From NCBI RefSeq assembly GCF_020819595.1, contig NZ_JAJHNP010000003.1:62001-126000 (forward strand): a stretch of DNA of 64,000 nucleotides. Direction: 5' to 3'. This stretch comes from Streptomyces barringtoniae. GTDB taxonomy: Bacteria; Actinomycetota; Actinomycetes; Streptomycetales; Streptomycetaceae. Position 1 is the first letter of the stretch; each line of letters starts with the position of its first letter. Below are positions 36,125 to 45,410 of this stretch, one piece after another. The notes under the pieces are model-generated. The model worked only from the letters and a program-made list of their open reading frames with translations. It ran no database searches and was not told where the DNA came from. The position numbers were made by a program, and so were the translations under genes.

Positions 36125-36307
36125 TCACACCGCTGGTGTCGAGCCCCTCGATCCACGCAGCGCAGGCGCTCTCAGGTAGGCGACACCCTCCAGGACCCCG
36201 ACAGCGTCGTCCGGGTCCATCCGCTCGTCCTCGCAGCCGTCGACGAACCAGAGGACATCAACGAGAGCCTCCGCCAGAGCGCGGGTCAGCGACGGGTCCA
36301 CGGGCAT
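36125..36307 (-). CDS. Small hypothetical protein, possibly truncated
   Basis: A 60-residue frame whose ATG follows GGGAG by eight bases. Residues 1-45 (ALAEALVDVLWFVDGCEDER, then MDPDDAVGVLEGVAYL) read like a conserved actinobacterial protein, but the last 15 residues are Arg/Pro/Ser-rich and look like frameshifted tail. The frame just upstream on the same strand ends SVSGMWWDDRAS with a stop a few bases before this gene's ribosome site, so this may be the second gene of a decayed pair. Function unknown. Confidence 0.45.
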   Translation of the reverse strand: MPVDPSLTRALAEALVDVLWFVDGCEDERMDPDDAVGVLEGVAYLRAPALRGSRGSTPAV

Positions 36308-36576
36308 CGGAACGGTCTCCCGCCTGGTGGCCTACGAAGCGCGGTCGTCCCACCACATGCCACTGACACTTCGGTCGATGAGGCAGCACTCGGCGGCCGG
36401 TCCGCACGCCGGCGGCCTCGCGTGTACGGCGCGATCCGGGCTGCGGTCTCGTCTGCCCGGAGCGTCACCATGCCGCGCAGTAGCTCCTCGCCTTCCGCGG
36501 ACTGGGTCACGCACGAGGGCCCCCGGCAAGGCGAATTCCAGGGGCCCTCGTCCATGCGGCTGCAAGCCGTCCGCGG

Positions 36577-37083
36577 TCACCACACCGAGGCGACCGGCGA
36601 CTCCACGTCTCCGTAATAGCCGTAGTGGCCGTTGATGGTGGCCCAGAAGCCCACCCGCACGACGTATGCCCCGCTGCCAGGGTTGTAGTTCTGACCGCCG
36701 TCGCTGATCCAGATGGCGTCGTTGGTGCCGGGCCCGTACCACGTGCCCATGCAGCCGTAGTCATGCACATAGGACCAGCCGCCGAAGCCGTCCGACTTCC
36801 ACAGTTGCGCACACGGGAAGACGGCCGGGTGGGCGGAGCCGCTGCCGGGGTCGAGCGTGACGGCGATGCGGGCGTAGAAGCCACTGCCGTTGTTGCCCCA
36901 CTGGTCCTCGATGCAGGAGTCGAGGTGAATACCGTGGCCGGCGTCGGCGAAGCTGCCGGTTCTCTCGGAGCGGCAGCCCCAGTTGCTGGTCGCCGCCGAA
37001 ACGTTGCTCGTGCCTGCCACGACGCCGCCAAGCGCCAATGCCCCCACCACGGCAGCGCGTACCAGCCGGCTGATCTTTTTCAC
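36577..37083 (-). CDS. Secreted protein of unknown function
   Basis: A 168-residue exported protein starting GTG at 37083, five bases after GGGAG. The signal peptide is KKISRLVRAAVVGALALGGV with cleavage near residue 30 (NVSAA). The mature part has four Cys, likely two disulfides (WGCRSERTG, DSCIEDQW, FPCAQLW, YGCMGTWYG), and is rich in Trp, Tyr and Gly with beta-strand patterns such as SGAYVVRVGFWATING. No catalytic motif is visible. It could be a small extracellular binding or inhibitor protein. I do not recognise the family. Confidence 0.75.
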   Translation of the reverse strand: MKKISRLVRAAVVGALALGGVVAGTSNVSAATSNWGCRSERTGSFADAGHGIHLDSCIEDQWGNNGSGFYARIAVTLDPGSGSAHPAVFPCAQLWKSDGFGGWSYVHDYGCMGTWYGPGTNDAIWISDGGQNYNPGSGAYVVRVGFWATINGHYGYYGDVESPVASVW

Positions 37084-37530
37084 AGAATCTCCCAATTCCC
37101 CCTGGAACAGGCCGCCTTGTGGTGGCCGCTGGCAATCTTCCGTGGTCATCCTCTGTGCCACAAGGGTGGCTTCCGGCCTGACTTCCCACGCTTGCAGGGG
37201 ACCTCGCCGGTCGCATGCTCCTCGCGTCCTGGCCGTGGAGGCCGGAGAAGATGTCAAGGCGGCGCGGCTCGAACCCAAGGCGCATCGGTTGTCAGGCCTG
37301 CTGTCGGCCAGTGGTCGGCTTCGCGGAGGGCGACGGTGGCGTTGCCGGCGGCATGCCGCCACCGCCAGAGTGCTCCGAGCGGGACTTCGGCCGCTTCATG
37401 CCCCACCACCCGCTCCCCGACGGCGACTTCCTCTGGCCCACCGGCGGTGGTCGACGCCTCTCCATGACGCAATCTGGCGCGGCTCAGCCCGGTTGTCGCC
37501 GAAAGGCTGATCAGCCGGCAAGGGCCTACG
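37084..37530. other. Upstream region of the secreted protein gene
   Basis: About 450 bases without a convincing gene. Several frames are open only because of high GC. Confidence 0.4.
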
Positions 37531-38073
37531 TCAGCCCTCATCCGCACGGGACAGGGCATCGGCGATCATGCGAGTGGCGAATTCACGGTCGTCGGTGATG
37601 CGGTTTATGTGTTCCGCGAGCAGGAAGGCGGTGGCTTCCAAGGGATTCATCTCGTCCTTGGTCCAGTAGCCGTACTGCTTGCGCCAAAGACCGGGGCTCA
37701 GGCCGGTGCCGGCGGCTACGACCAAGCCGGCCATGGTGGGGATGGTCTCGGGACGGATGCTCTTGGGCATCATGCGCAACGTGGCCACGAGGTTGGGCAC
37801 CACGCACTCGATGACGTCCTTGTCGTGGTCCTCGTATGCCATCCGCAACCACTGCATGAACATGTAGATGAGCGTGCAGGCGCCGTCCAGCATGTCATCC
37901 ACCTCATCGGGGCCCAGGGACGCCGCGAACTGCCCGGTCAGCTGCTGCTGTTCGGCGTCGGTCTCGGTCTCGGTCCTGTCAGCGTGGATGGCTCTGAGCC
38001 GAGAGTCGACCATCATGAGCGCTGCGCCCACATCGCCGACGGGAGCATGCTCGGGGTCGCAGGGCGATGACAC
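37531..38073 (-). CDS. Hypothetical helical protein
   Basis: A 180-residue protein starting GTG, with GAGGAGGAA six bases upstream as an excellent ribosome site. It looks alpha-helical: LDGACTLIYMFMQWLRMAYE, ECVVPNLVATLRMMPKSIRP and EATAFLLAEHINRITDDREF. It has Met-rich helices, no signal peptide and no clear membrane segment. I do not know the family or function. It is divergent from the nucleotidyltransferase-domain gene, with about 190 bases between them. Confidence 0.7.
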   Translation of the reverse strand: MSSPCDPEHAPVGDVGAALMMVDSRLRAIHADRTETETDAEQQQLTGQFAASLGPDEVDDMLDGACTLIYMFMQWLRMAYEDHDKDVIECVVPNLVATLRMMPKSIRPETIPTMAGLVVAAGTGLSPGLWRKQYGYWTKDEMNPLEATAFLLAEHINRITDDREFATRMIADALSRADEG

Positions 38074-38267
38074 AGGGTTCCTCCTCAGTCACCGTGGGCA
38101 GCCCGGTGTATCCGTACGGTAGCCCACCCGTGCTGGGGCGCGTCCACCGATCCCGGCAAGCCGGTACTGCGCCGCCCGCCGATGCGCGGACGATGCGATT
38201 CGTGCGACGCCACACCCCCTCGCAAATGCGCTCGGCAGCACGCAGACCCACAAGGCACAGTGACCCC

Positions 38268-39074
38268 ATGGATGAACGAGGGCTGGACCGCGACGGAACG
38301 ATCGCACGCGAAGGCGCACTGGAGCGAGTGCCGGCAGCGTTCGTCTCCGTCGTCGATGCCGCCCGCGCTCAGATCACCGAAACCTTCGGCACAACGCGCC
38401 TGCACAGCGCCTACCTCTACGGCAGCGTCCCCCGCGGCACCGCCACTCCCAAAGTCTCCGACCTCGACCTCCAGCTCGCCCTGCACCAGGAGCCCACCGA
38501 AGCCGACCGCGCCGACGCCGCAGCAATCGAGGTCGTACTAGACGGAGCATTCCCGCAGATCGACGGCGTCTGCATCCTGCTGACCAGCACGCGGGTCCTG
38601 CTCAGCGACGCCGAACGCCACGACGGCGGATTCTTCATCGCCTGCCTCTGCACCCCGCTGCTGGGCTCCGACCTCGCAGAACAACTCCCCCGGTACCGCC
38701 CCACGTCCCTCCTCGCCCGGGAGACCAACGGCGACCTCGCCCGCATGCTGCCACACTGGCGTGCCAAGGCAGCCCAAGCCACCACGGACGCCGATCGCCG
38801 CACCCTCGGCCGTCTCGTCGGCCGTCGCATCGTCCGCACAGCATTCACCCTGGTCATGCCCCGATGGGGCGGCTGGACCAGCGACCTCGACCAGTCCGCC
38901 GAGCTCTTCGGCCGCTACTACCCCGAGCGGGCCGAGCAGATGCGTCTCGCCGCCGCGATCGGCCGCACACCCACACCCGACCAGGCGGTGCTCGGCATGC
39001 TCATCAACGACCTCGGCCCCTGGCTCGCAGCCGAATACACGGCCGTGCACGGCGAGAAAGCCCCGCGGCCGTGA
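38268..39074 (+). CDS. Nucleotidyltransferase-domain protein (antitoxin/adenylyltransferase fold)
   Basis: A 268-residue protein with a DNA-polymerase-beta-like nucleotidyltransferase core. LYGSVPRGTATPKVSDLDLQ contains the GSxxxG and DxD metal-binding signature. The rest is helical (RRTLGRLVGRRIVRTAFTLV) and includes a His/Asp-containing segment. Relatives include streptomycin adenylyltransferases and stand-alone enzymes of unknown target. No HEPN toxin partner is adjacent, so an MNT-HEPN pair is not supported. The ATG at 38268 was chosen because upstream in-frame sequence is the leader. The ribosome site is weak. Confidence 0.75.
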   Translation: MDERGLDRDGTIAREGALERVPAAFVSVVDAARAQITETFGTTRLHSAYLYGSVPRGTATPKVSDLDLQLALHQEPTEADRADAAAIEVVLDGAFPQIDGVCILLTSTRVLLSDAERHDGGFFIACLCTPLLGSDLAEQLPRYRPTSLLARETNGDLARMLPHWRAKAAQATTDADRRTLGRLVGRRIVRTAFTLVMPRWGGWTSDLDQSAELFGRYYPERAEQMRLAAAIGRTPTPDQAVLGMLINDLGPWLAAEYTAVHGEKAPRP

Positions 39075-39271
39075 CGAGGCGTCAGCCCGTCGATCCTGAC
39101 CCCACGCCTGTCCGGCGACGCACACACCGAGCTGACGCCCAGGAACCGACGGACCTTCGGCCTCATCACCACCCGGCTACCGGCCATGGGGAGATCGGCA
39201 GGTCCCAGAAGGTACGAGCCGTGCACCCACGTCGACCGGCAGCCAGAGCCCCGACACCCGGCTCCCGCGTA

Positions 39272-40258
39272 TTAGAGCGACGCGGTCGTCCCCTCCCCGG
39301 ACGCGCTGCCCGCGAGCCACTGGTCCCATCCCAGGTTGAAGTCGGCGTAGCCGTTGTCGGCCGGGGCCTTGGCACGGGGCGAGCCGGTGATGGTGACGGG
39401 GTCGCCCTGCTTGACCTGGCCGTAGAACCACTTGGCGTCCGACAGGGACAGGTGGACGCAGCCGTGCGAGCCGCGGGCGCTGCCGCTGCCCGGATTGGGG
39501 TCGCCGGTCGAGTAGTGCACGTACGTGCCGGACTGGGTCAGGTGGATGTCCCAGGGCAGCGTCAGGTCGTAGTAGTTGGGGCTGCCCTTGTCGCAGCTGA
39601 TGCCGACGCTGCAGGAGGTCATGTGGACCTTCTCCTCCTTGTCGATCACCGCCATCGTGCCGTTCCACGTCGGATACTGAGCGCTGCCCGCATTGATCGA
39701 CAGGGTGCGCACGAGCTGCCCGTTCCGGGTCACCTTCATGGTGTGGCCGGTCACCGAGACGTCCGCGCGTACGTCGTCGCCGATGGTGAAGGTGTGGGTG
39801 TAGCTGCGTATGCCGTAGCGTCCGTTGCCGTTGCTGACGCCGTTCATGTCGGCGTCGATCCTCACCTTCGTGCCGGAGGGCCAGTACGTCTTCGGCCTCC
39901 AGTCGACGCGCTTGTCGCCCATCCAGTGCCAGGCGCCGGCCACCGGCTGCGAAGCACTCACCTTCATGTGCTTCTCCACCGCGGCCCGTGCCTTCGCCGC
40001 CACCGGGTTCGTGAAGACCACCGAGATCGGCATGGCCACGCCGACCGTGGTTCCCGTCTGAGGGGTGATCGTGTCCAGCAGCATCGGCGGACCCGCCGGC
40101 TTGGTCGGTGACGGAGAGGCACTCGCACTCGCCTTGCCCGGCGCCTTGGCGTCGTCCCCGCCCGCCTTGTCACTGCCGCCCCCGCCGCAGGCACTCGCGC
40201 CCACCAGCATCGCCCCGGTGACGAGTGCGATCCCTATGCCGCTCTTGCGCCGTCCCAC
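39272..40258 (-). CDS. L,D-transpeptidase lipoprotein (Ig-like plus YkuD domains)
   Basis: A 328-residue cell-wall enzyme. The lipoprotein signal ends LVGASAC, with lipidated Cys24. A Gly/Ser/Pro/Ala-rich spacer follows, then one or two Ig-like domains (residues about 60-165), and the YkuD domain with catalytic His-Gly-Cys in GSHGCVHLSLSDAKWFY (Cys near 267). It forms 3-3 cross-links between peptidoglycan stems or attaches proteins, as in LdtMt2-type enzymes of actinobacteria. A C-terminal Trp-rich tail (LGWDQWLAG) is typical of the group. I chose the GTG at 40258 because it directly precedes the positively charged signal. Confidence 0.92.
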   Translation of the reverse strand: MGRRKSGIGIALVTGAMLVGASACGGGGSDKAGGDDAKAPGKASASASPSPTKPAGPPMLLDTITPQTGTTVGVAMPISVVFTNPVAAKARAAVEKHMKVSASQPVAGAWHWMGDKRVDWRPKTYWPSGTKVRIDADMNGVSNGNGRYGIRSYTHTFTIGDDVRADVSVTGHTMKVTRNGQLVRTLSINAGSAQYPTWNGTMAVIDKEEKVHMTSCSVGISCDKGSPNYYDLTLPWDIHLTQSGTYVHYSTGDPNPGSGSARGSHGCVHLSLSDAKWFYGQVKQGDPVTITGSPRAKAPADNGYADFNLGWDQWLAGSASGEGTTASL

Positions 40259-40917
40259 GACCTGCCCCGTTCTCTCGCTCTTCGGCCCCTGTCGGCCCCG
40301 ACTTCCTGTCAGACAGCAAGGGTGCGGCATGCAGTTGCGTGCGTCATGTAAAACGTGTCCCAAATCTCGGCGCGCGCCGCCGGTCGGGGACACGAGGACA
40401 CGACATCGTCGCCTGCCGCCTTTCCTCCTTTCAGAGCACGTCAGGGAGACAAGGGGATTGGGCCGCACCTCTGCGGTCCGGCAGTCGGTGGTACCGGCCG
40501 GCATGCGGAGCAACACTTCGAACAAAGGTCTTCCATCTGCAGGACTTCACGCGATGACGGCCGTGGACTCCGCGGGGGAACCGGCCCCGCTGCGCCGACG
40601 ATGGAAGGACGCGCCGCAGCCACCGCCATCTCGGACCTCACATCGAACTCGCCGCCGTTGACCAGGACTTCGAGGTCGTCGAGTACCGAGGGACAGGCAC
40701 GCGGGGCTCGATCTCAACGAGGCCACGGCTCACGGGCGAATGTCTCGTGGTCGCGCAGCACTCGCACTCGGTCCGCGTAGCGAATCAGCGCCCACAGTCC
40801 ATACCGTCACGCCAGGACACGGCACCTGCCGGTCGGTCGCAGACAGCATCGCGGACAGTGGCCGCCGGCTCGACGACGCGGGCGGACTCCTCCGGCTCCA
40901 CAGCGACCCAGCGCGAC
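40259..40917. other. Gap of about 660 bases with scattered coding-like pieces
   Basis: No complete gene. A plus-strand piece around 40635-40715 (ELAAVDQDFEVVEYRG) and a minus-strand piece around 40725-40790 (LIRYADRVRVLRDHETFA) look protein-like but lack starts and continuity. They may be remnants of lost genes. Confidence 0.35.
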
Positions 40918-41652
40918 TCACCCAGCGGCCGCGGTGTTCCGCCGCCGCGCGGCGAGCGGCACGCAGGCAGCGACGATCGCGCCCAGGATCAGGATCACCG
41001 AAGGGAGCGCGGCCCAGGCCCTCGCCTGCTTCAGCAGCACGGCGGAGGAGGCCGCACCCGCGATGAGGCCGACGAACCGCAGCGGCACCCAGACCCCGGG
41101 ACGGCCGGTGCCAATTCCCTTCACGATGTAGGTGGCGAGCGTGCCGGTCAGGTAGGTGGTCGGCGCGGCGGCCTCTCCGGCGGCAACCATGCACGCGGCC
41201 TGCACGCCCATGGCGAGCGCGGCCCCGAACTGCATGACGTCCCGAGCCGCCTCGCCCGGTGTGCCGCCGGTCAGGCCCCAGGCCAGCGCACCCGCCGCCA
41301 GCAGGGCCGCCTCGGCGCCGAGAAAGAACATGACGTGCCGGGGCCAGTGGGTCGCCGGCGCCGCGGAGCCTCGCGTGTACCAGGCGACGACCGCTGTGCC
41401 CACACCGAACCCGGACAGTGCCAGCAACGCCGCGCTGACATCGACGGCCTTGCCCCGGCCGAGGGCCATACCGAGCAACGCGAGATTGCTGGTCATGACT
41501 CCCGCGAAGACCCGGTCGAGCCCGAGGAAGGACACGGATTCGACAGCGCCGGACGCCGCCACCAGCAGCACCACGGCGATGCACAGAGAGCGTCCCGGGA
41601 GGACTTTCGACTGCACCTGCTGCTCCACGGCTTCCCCCGGGGGGCTCGTCAC
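40918..41652 (-). CDS. DUF1275 (YoaK-like) integral membrane protein
   Basis: A 244-residue protein with about six hydrophobic helices. Family markers are AASGAVESVSFLGLDRVFAG followed by VMTSNLALLG near the N-terminus, then FGAALAMGVQAACM and the conserved TTYLTGTLATYI. DUF1275 proteins are widespread, small inner-membrane proteins without established function. It uses a GTG start without a clear ribosome site. A second start a few codons later (VEQQVQ) is possible. It is convergent with nothing close and looks monocistronic. Confidence 0.88.
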   Translation of the reverse strand: MTSPPGEAVEQQVQSKVLPGRSLCIAVVLLVAASGAVESVSFLGLDRVFAGVMTSNLALLGMALGRGKAVDVSAALLALSGFGVGTAVVAWYTRGSAAPATHWPRHVMFFLGAEAALLAAGALAWGLTGGTPGEAARDVMQFGAALAMGVQAACMVAAGEAAAPTTYLTGTLATYIVKGIGTGRPGVWVPLRFVGLIAGAASSAVLLKQARAWAALPSVILILGAIVAACVPLAARRRNTAAAG

Positions 41653-41795
41653 TCAGAGTGTGTCATCGTAACCCTGGGGTGAAGCACGTACTTGCCCTGG
41701 ATGCCCGCCGAGTCGCGGACCGCCGCGTCGAAGCCGGAGCCCTGCGATTCGCTCCGCCGTGTGTGCCGTTGGCGGGGCCGCGTGCGGTGCGGCAC

Positions 41796-41848
41796 GGCGG
41801 CGGGGCCGGTTCCCGGGGCTCGCGCCTCCGGGAACCGGCCCCGCCGCC
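41796..41848. terminator. 21-bp hairpin terminator after the GH92 gene
   Basis: A perfect inverted repeat with 21-base arms (41796-41816 and 41828-41848, arms containing GGGGCCGGTTCCCGG) and an 11-base loop begins 19 bases beyond the minus-strand mannosidase stop codon. It is one of the strongest hairpins in the window and almost certainly a terminator. Confidence 0.88.
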
Positions 41849-41866
41849 GTCAGTGCCTGCCGTCTC

Positions 41867-44800
41867 TCACTGGCCGAAGCCGTAGGCGAACAGATGGTCG
41901 GTGCCTGTCGAGCCCGTCACCGGCAGGGTGATCGACGCCACCTGCTTGGACGCGTCGAGCGGGACCTTTGTGGCGAAGACGTAGGTCTTCACGCCGTCCC
42001 GGCCCCCGCTGCCGGTGTTCCGGTAGCCGGTCGTGACGGCCGTGGTGTCACCCGGGAGCGGCTTGCTCGAACCGGCGTTGAGCGTCCAGTCGGAGAATCC
42101 GACCGTCGCCTTCGAGGTGGTGCCGTCGGTGTAGGTGACGCTCAGCGTGCCCGACACCCCACTGCCGTCGGTCGGTGCGTTGGCCGCCGTACCCAGCAGG
42201 CCCAGCGACGCGCCCGACGTGCCGGCCGGCATCGGGATGGTCTGGCCGGCCATTTCCAGATTGTCCAGCTGACCGGACGTCACCGTCGGCCAGGTGTAGG
42301 CGATGCCGTCGACCGTGACGGTGGAGCCGCTGGTGACGCCGGCCGCCGACAGCGCGTTCTGCGAGAAGGCCCAGCCGCCGCTGTCGAAGCCGCCCGAGAA
42401 GCTCGTGCCGTCGGGGTAGATGCCTTCGTTGGTGTCGTACGGCCACAGCTCGCCGGCCTTGGCCACGGCCACGCGGAGGGCCGCCCCGCTCAGTGCCGAC
42501 CCGGTGCTTTGGTCGGTCAGCGCGAAGGTGACCGGGAACGTTCCTTCGCCCGCGCCCGCTGTCACATGGACCTTCGTCTCGGCGCGGCCCGAGGCGGGCA
42601 CCTTGACCGAGCCGGACGTGGTGTCGAGGGTGACGCCGGAGGGCGCCGTCGCCTTCCAGTCGACGGTGACGTCCTTGCTGCCGAGGTTGGTGAGGTCGAG
42701 CGTGGCGTCGCCGGACGCGCCCGGCTGGAGCACGAGGCCGTCGCTGGAGGGGCCGGTCGCGGCCAGGACCCGGTCGCCGCCGGTGGTGTCCGACGGCGGC
42801 ACCGCCGACGGGTCGGACGCCCAGGACTTGTTCGGCTGGGTGCCGAGGGCGAAGTCGACCGTGCCCGCGCCCTTGAACTGCTGGTACGTCAGCCAGGAGG
42901 TGTTCCACTCCTTGCCCTTGACGTCGAGGGACTGCACGTACGGGGCATCAGGTGCCGCCTGCGGCGCGTTGATCTGCACCGTCTTGCCGCCTGCGAAGGT
43001 CACCTTGGCCACCGGGAACGTCGGGCTGCCGAGCGCCAGGGTGTCCGTGCCCGGAGTCTCGGGGTACATGCCCAGCTCGGACCAGACGTACCAGGAGCTC
43101 ATCGCGCCGAGGTCGTCGTTGCCGAACGAGCCGACCGGAGCGTTGAAGTACAGCTTCTGCTGCGCCGCGCGGACGGCCGCCTGGGTCTTCCACGGCTGGC
43201 CCGTGTAGTCGTACTCCCAGGGGATTTCCACACTGGGCTCGTTGCTCAGGTTGGCGTTGGTGTTGCCGGGGTCGGTGATGTTGTCGAGGAGGCTGTCCAG
43301 GAAGGACGAGTACGCCTTGTCACCGCCGCGCGCCTGGATGAGCTGCTGCAGGTTGAACGGGACCATCGGCGTGTACTGGGCCGACGTGCCTTCCACGAAG
43401 CCGTTGGAGGTGCCGGGGGTGAAACCGCCCGCGAACTGGCCGTTCTTGTTCTTCGCCTGCATGTAGCCGGTCTGCGGGTTGAAGACGTTCATCCAGTCCT
43501 GGGCGCGGGTGGCGAACTTCGTGTAGACGTCCGTCTTCCCCAGCGACTTCGCGAAGGCGGCGAGGGCGTAGTCGGCGGAGTCGTACTCCAGCTGCGTGGA
43601 GACCGGGCCGTAGAAGTTGCAGCAGCCGTAGTCGTTCTCGTCCAGCGGCAGGTAGCCCTTGGCGTCCCGCACCGACTCGCCGGGGCGGTCGTTGTTCGGG
43701 ACGGTGGCCTCGTGCTGCAGGGCGGCGAGCGCCTTGTCCGTGTCGAAGCTCCGCGCGCCGAAGGCGTACGCGTCGGTGATGATGCCGGCGGCCGGGTCAC
43801 CGACCATGACGTAGCTCTCGCCGTTGTTCGACGCCCACTTGGGCAGCAGGCCCGTCTGGTCGTAGCCGTTGAGCATCGAGGTGACGACGTCACTGGTGAC
43901 CTTCGGCTCGACCATCGCCATCAGCTGGGTCTGGGAGCGGTACGTGTCCCAGCCCGAGTAGTTGGCGTACTGGGCCTGCTGGCCGCTGGCCAGCTTGTGG
44001 ATCTGGTTGTCCATGCCCATGTACTGGCCGTTGGCGTCCGAGAAGACGTTGGGGTGCAGCAGTGCGTGGTAGAGCGCGGTGTAGAACTGCACCTGCTGGT
44101 CCGAGGTGCCGCCGCCGATCTGGATCTTGTTCAGCACCGCGTTCCAGGCGTCGTGGTTCGCCTGCTCGACGGCGTCGAAGTTCCAGTTCTTGATCTCGGT
44201 GGCGAGGTTGTCGGCCGCGTTGGCGTCACTCGTGTAGGAGATGCCGGCCTTCGCTCGCACCGTCGGGTTCGCGGAGGTGTCGAAGGTCAGGTACATGCCG
44301 TTCGCGCCCGTCGTGGGGGGCTCGGCGGACGTGCTCGCGGCGGTCTTGCCAGCTGCCGACGTCCGGGGCGCCGCGCTGCCGCTCGGGGCCGGGGACGGCG
44401 TGCCGGACGACTTCCCCGCGCTCCCGTGCACGGTCGGGGACGGGGCCGCGGGAACGGTGAAGTGCCTTTCCTTCAGCGGCTTCGACGGGTGCGCCTGCAG
44501 GCTCTGCCGGGCCTTGCCCGCTTCGAGCGACGTCGCGCCGGGGTTGATGGTGCTCCCGACCCAGGTGCCGCTGGTGGCGAACGGCTGGTCGAACTTGATG
44601 TCGAAGTGCAGCGTGTAGCGGTTGTCCGCACCGCAGAAGTGACCGCTGTCGATCGAGCCTCTGATCTCCTGCTTGTTCACCACCTGGACGCGGGTGCCGT
44701 CCACCTGTGTGGCTCCGCCGCTGAGCTTGAACAGCAGGTTCGCCTGCTTGCCCGCGGGGAAGGTGAAGGTGCCCAGGCCCGCTCGGGTGGTGTCGGTCAG

Positions 44801-45295
44801 CTGGGTCGTGACCCCGCCCGCGTCGGTGACCTTGTAGTTCCCGATGCCGGTGTGCTCGTCGTCGTGGCTGAACCCGACGGATGCGTTGCCGAGGTCGCCC
44901 GACAGGGTGCCGGTCACCGGCAGGACGGGGAGGTCGCCCGCTACGCCGCAGCCGGGACCCGAGACGTGGGTGAGGCTGAAGCCGGACAGTTTGCCGTCGT
45001 TGTACTCGTAGCCGCCGCCGGAGGGGCGGTCGGGCGTCGTGTCGGGACCCCACTGCACCATGCCGGCCGGCATGTCGGGGCCGGGGAAGGTGTCCACCTC
45101 GCCTGAAGTGCCGATGAGGGGGTTGACGAGGGACGCGGGGTCCTTCACCAGGGGCGGTGTCGCGGCGCTCGCGGCATGGGCGTCGCCAATCGCCGGGAGC
45201 GGGAGCGCGGCGATTCCCAGGACGCAGATCACGGCCAGGCGTTGACGGAGTCTTTTTCGGTTACGTGGCGCAGCTGAACGTCGGGGTCGGACCAT
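41867..45295 (-). CDS. Secreted GH92 family alpha-mannosidase
   Basis: A 1142-residue exported glycosidase. A basic n-region and hydrophobic stretch (RLAVICVLGIAALPLPAIG) form the signal peptide, cleaved near residue 42. The GH92 N-terminal domain starts VNPLIGTSGEVDTFPGPDMP. The catalytic domain has SGWDTYRSQTQLMAMVEP and the C-terminal FGNDDLGAMSSWYVWSELG, both hallmarks of GH92 exo-alpha-mannosidases, which are calcium-dependent and usually alpha-1,2. After about residue 800 come an NEW3-like beta domain (DATLDLTNLGSKDVTVDW) and a C-terminal beta-sandwich. A Ser/Thr/Pro/Ala-rich insert at about residues 278-332 interrupts the N-terminal domain. GGAGG precedes the ATG. Confidence 0.94.
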   Translation of the reverse strand: MVRPRRSAAPRNRKRLRQRLAVICVLGIAALPLPAIGDAHAASAATPPLVKDPASLVNPLIGTSGEVDTFPGPDMPAGMVQWGPDTTPDRPSGGGYEYNDGKLSGFSLTHVSGPGCGVAGDLPVLPVTGTLSGDLGNASVGFSHDDEHTGIGNYKVTDAGGVTTQLTDTTRAGLGTFTFPAGKQANLLFKLSGGATQVDGTRVQVVNKQEIRGSIDSGHFCGADNRYTLHFDIKFDQPFATSGTWVGSTINPGATSLEAGKARQSLQAHPSKPLKERHFTVPAAPSPTVHGSAGKSSGTPSPAPSGSAAPRTSAAGKTAASTSAEPPTTGANGMYLTFDTSANPTVRAKAGISYTSDANAADNLATEIKNWNFDAVEQANHDAWNAVLNKIQIGGGTSDQQVQFYTALYHALLHPNVFSDANGQYMGMDNQIHKLASGQQAQYANYSGWDTYRSQTQLMAMVEPKVTSDVVTSMLNGYDQTGLLPKWASNNGESYVMVGDPAAGIITDAYAFGARSFDTDKALAALQHEATVPNNDRPGESVRDAKGYLPLDENDYGCCNFYGPVSTQLEYDSADYALAAFAKSLGKTDVYTKFATRAQDWMNVFNPQTGYMQAKNKNGQFAGGFTPGTSNGFVEGTSAQYTPMVPFNLQQLIQARGGDKAYSSFLDSLLDNITDPGNTNANLSNEPSVEIPWEYDYTGQPWKTQAAVRAAQQKLYFNAPVGSFGNDDLGAMSSWYVWSELGMYPETPGTDTLALGSPTFPVAKVTFAGGKTVQINAPQAAPDAPYVQSLDVKGKEWNTSWLTYQQFKGAGTVDFALGTQPNKSWASDPSAVPPSDTTGGDRVLAATGPSSDGLVLQPGASGDATLDLTNLGSKDVTVDWKATAPSGVTLDTTSGSVKVPASGRAETKVHVTAGAGEGTFPVTFALTDQSTGSALSGAALRVAVAKAGELWPYDTNEGIYPDGTSFSGGFDSGGWAFSQNALSAAGVTSGSTVTVDGIAYTWPTVTSGQLDNLEMAGQTIPMPAGTSGASLGLLGTAANAPTDGSGVSGTLSVTYTDGTTSKATVGFSDWTLNAGSSKPLPGDTTAVTTGYRNTGSGGRDGVKTYVFATKVPLDASKQVASITLPVTGSTGTDHLFAYGFGQ

Positions 45296-45364
45296 CGGTT
45301 GCCTCCGCAGCGGTTCGTGCTTCGCACAGGTGCTGACGTGCCGAAGGACAGGCATGTCGTGGCA

Positions 45365-45410
45365 GGCAACGTTGTCAGGCCGTCTCGGAGGGCGGCCTGA
45401 CAACGTTGCC
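45365..45410. promoter_or_regulatory. Paired LacI-like operator / long inverted repeat
   Basis: GGCAACGTTGTCAGGCCG (45365-45382) and its exact reverse complement (45393-45410) form an 18-bp inverted repeat with a 10-base spacer, 70 bases upstream of the mannosidase start codon. Each arm also contains CAACGTTG, itself an 8-bp palindrome with the central CG typical of LacI/GalR operators. Two binding sites centred 34 bases apart are therefore likely. Control by a sugar-responsive LacI-family repressor encoded elsewhere is inference. Confidence 0.65.

Noticed and set aside
38268..39074. An MNT-HEPN toxin-antitoxin pair
   Set aside because: The nucleotidyltransferase domain is clear, but neither neighbour has the HEPN RxxxxH motif and the protein is longer than MNT antitoxins.
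41759..45106. An 1115-codon open frame on the plus strand opposite the GH92 gene
   Set aside because: It is the mirror of the mannosidase reading frame. Its translation is rich in Arg, Val and Gly with no domain, which is the usual result of reading the opposite strand of a GC-rich gene.
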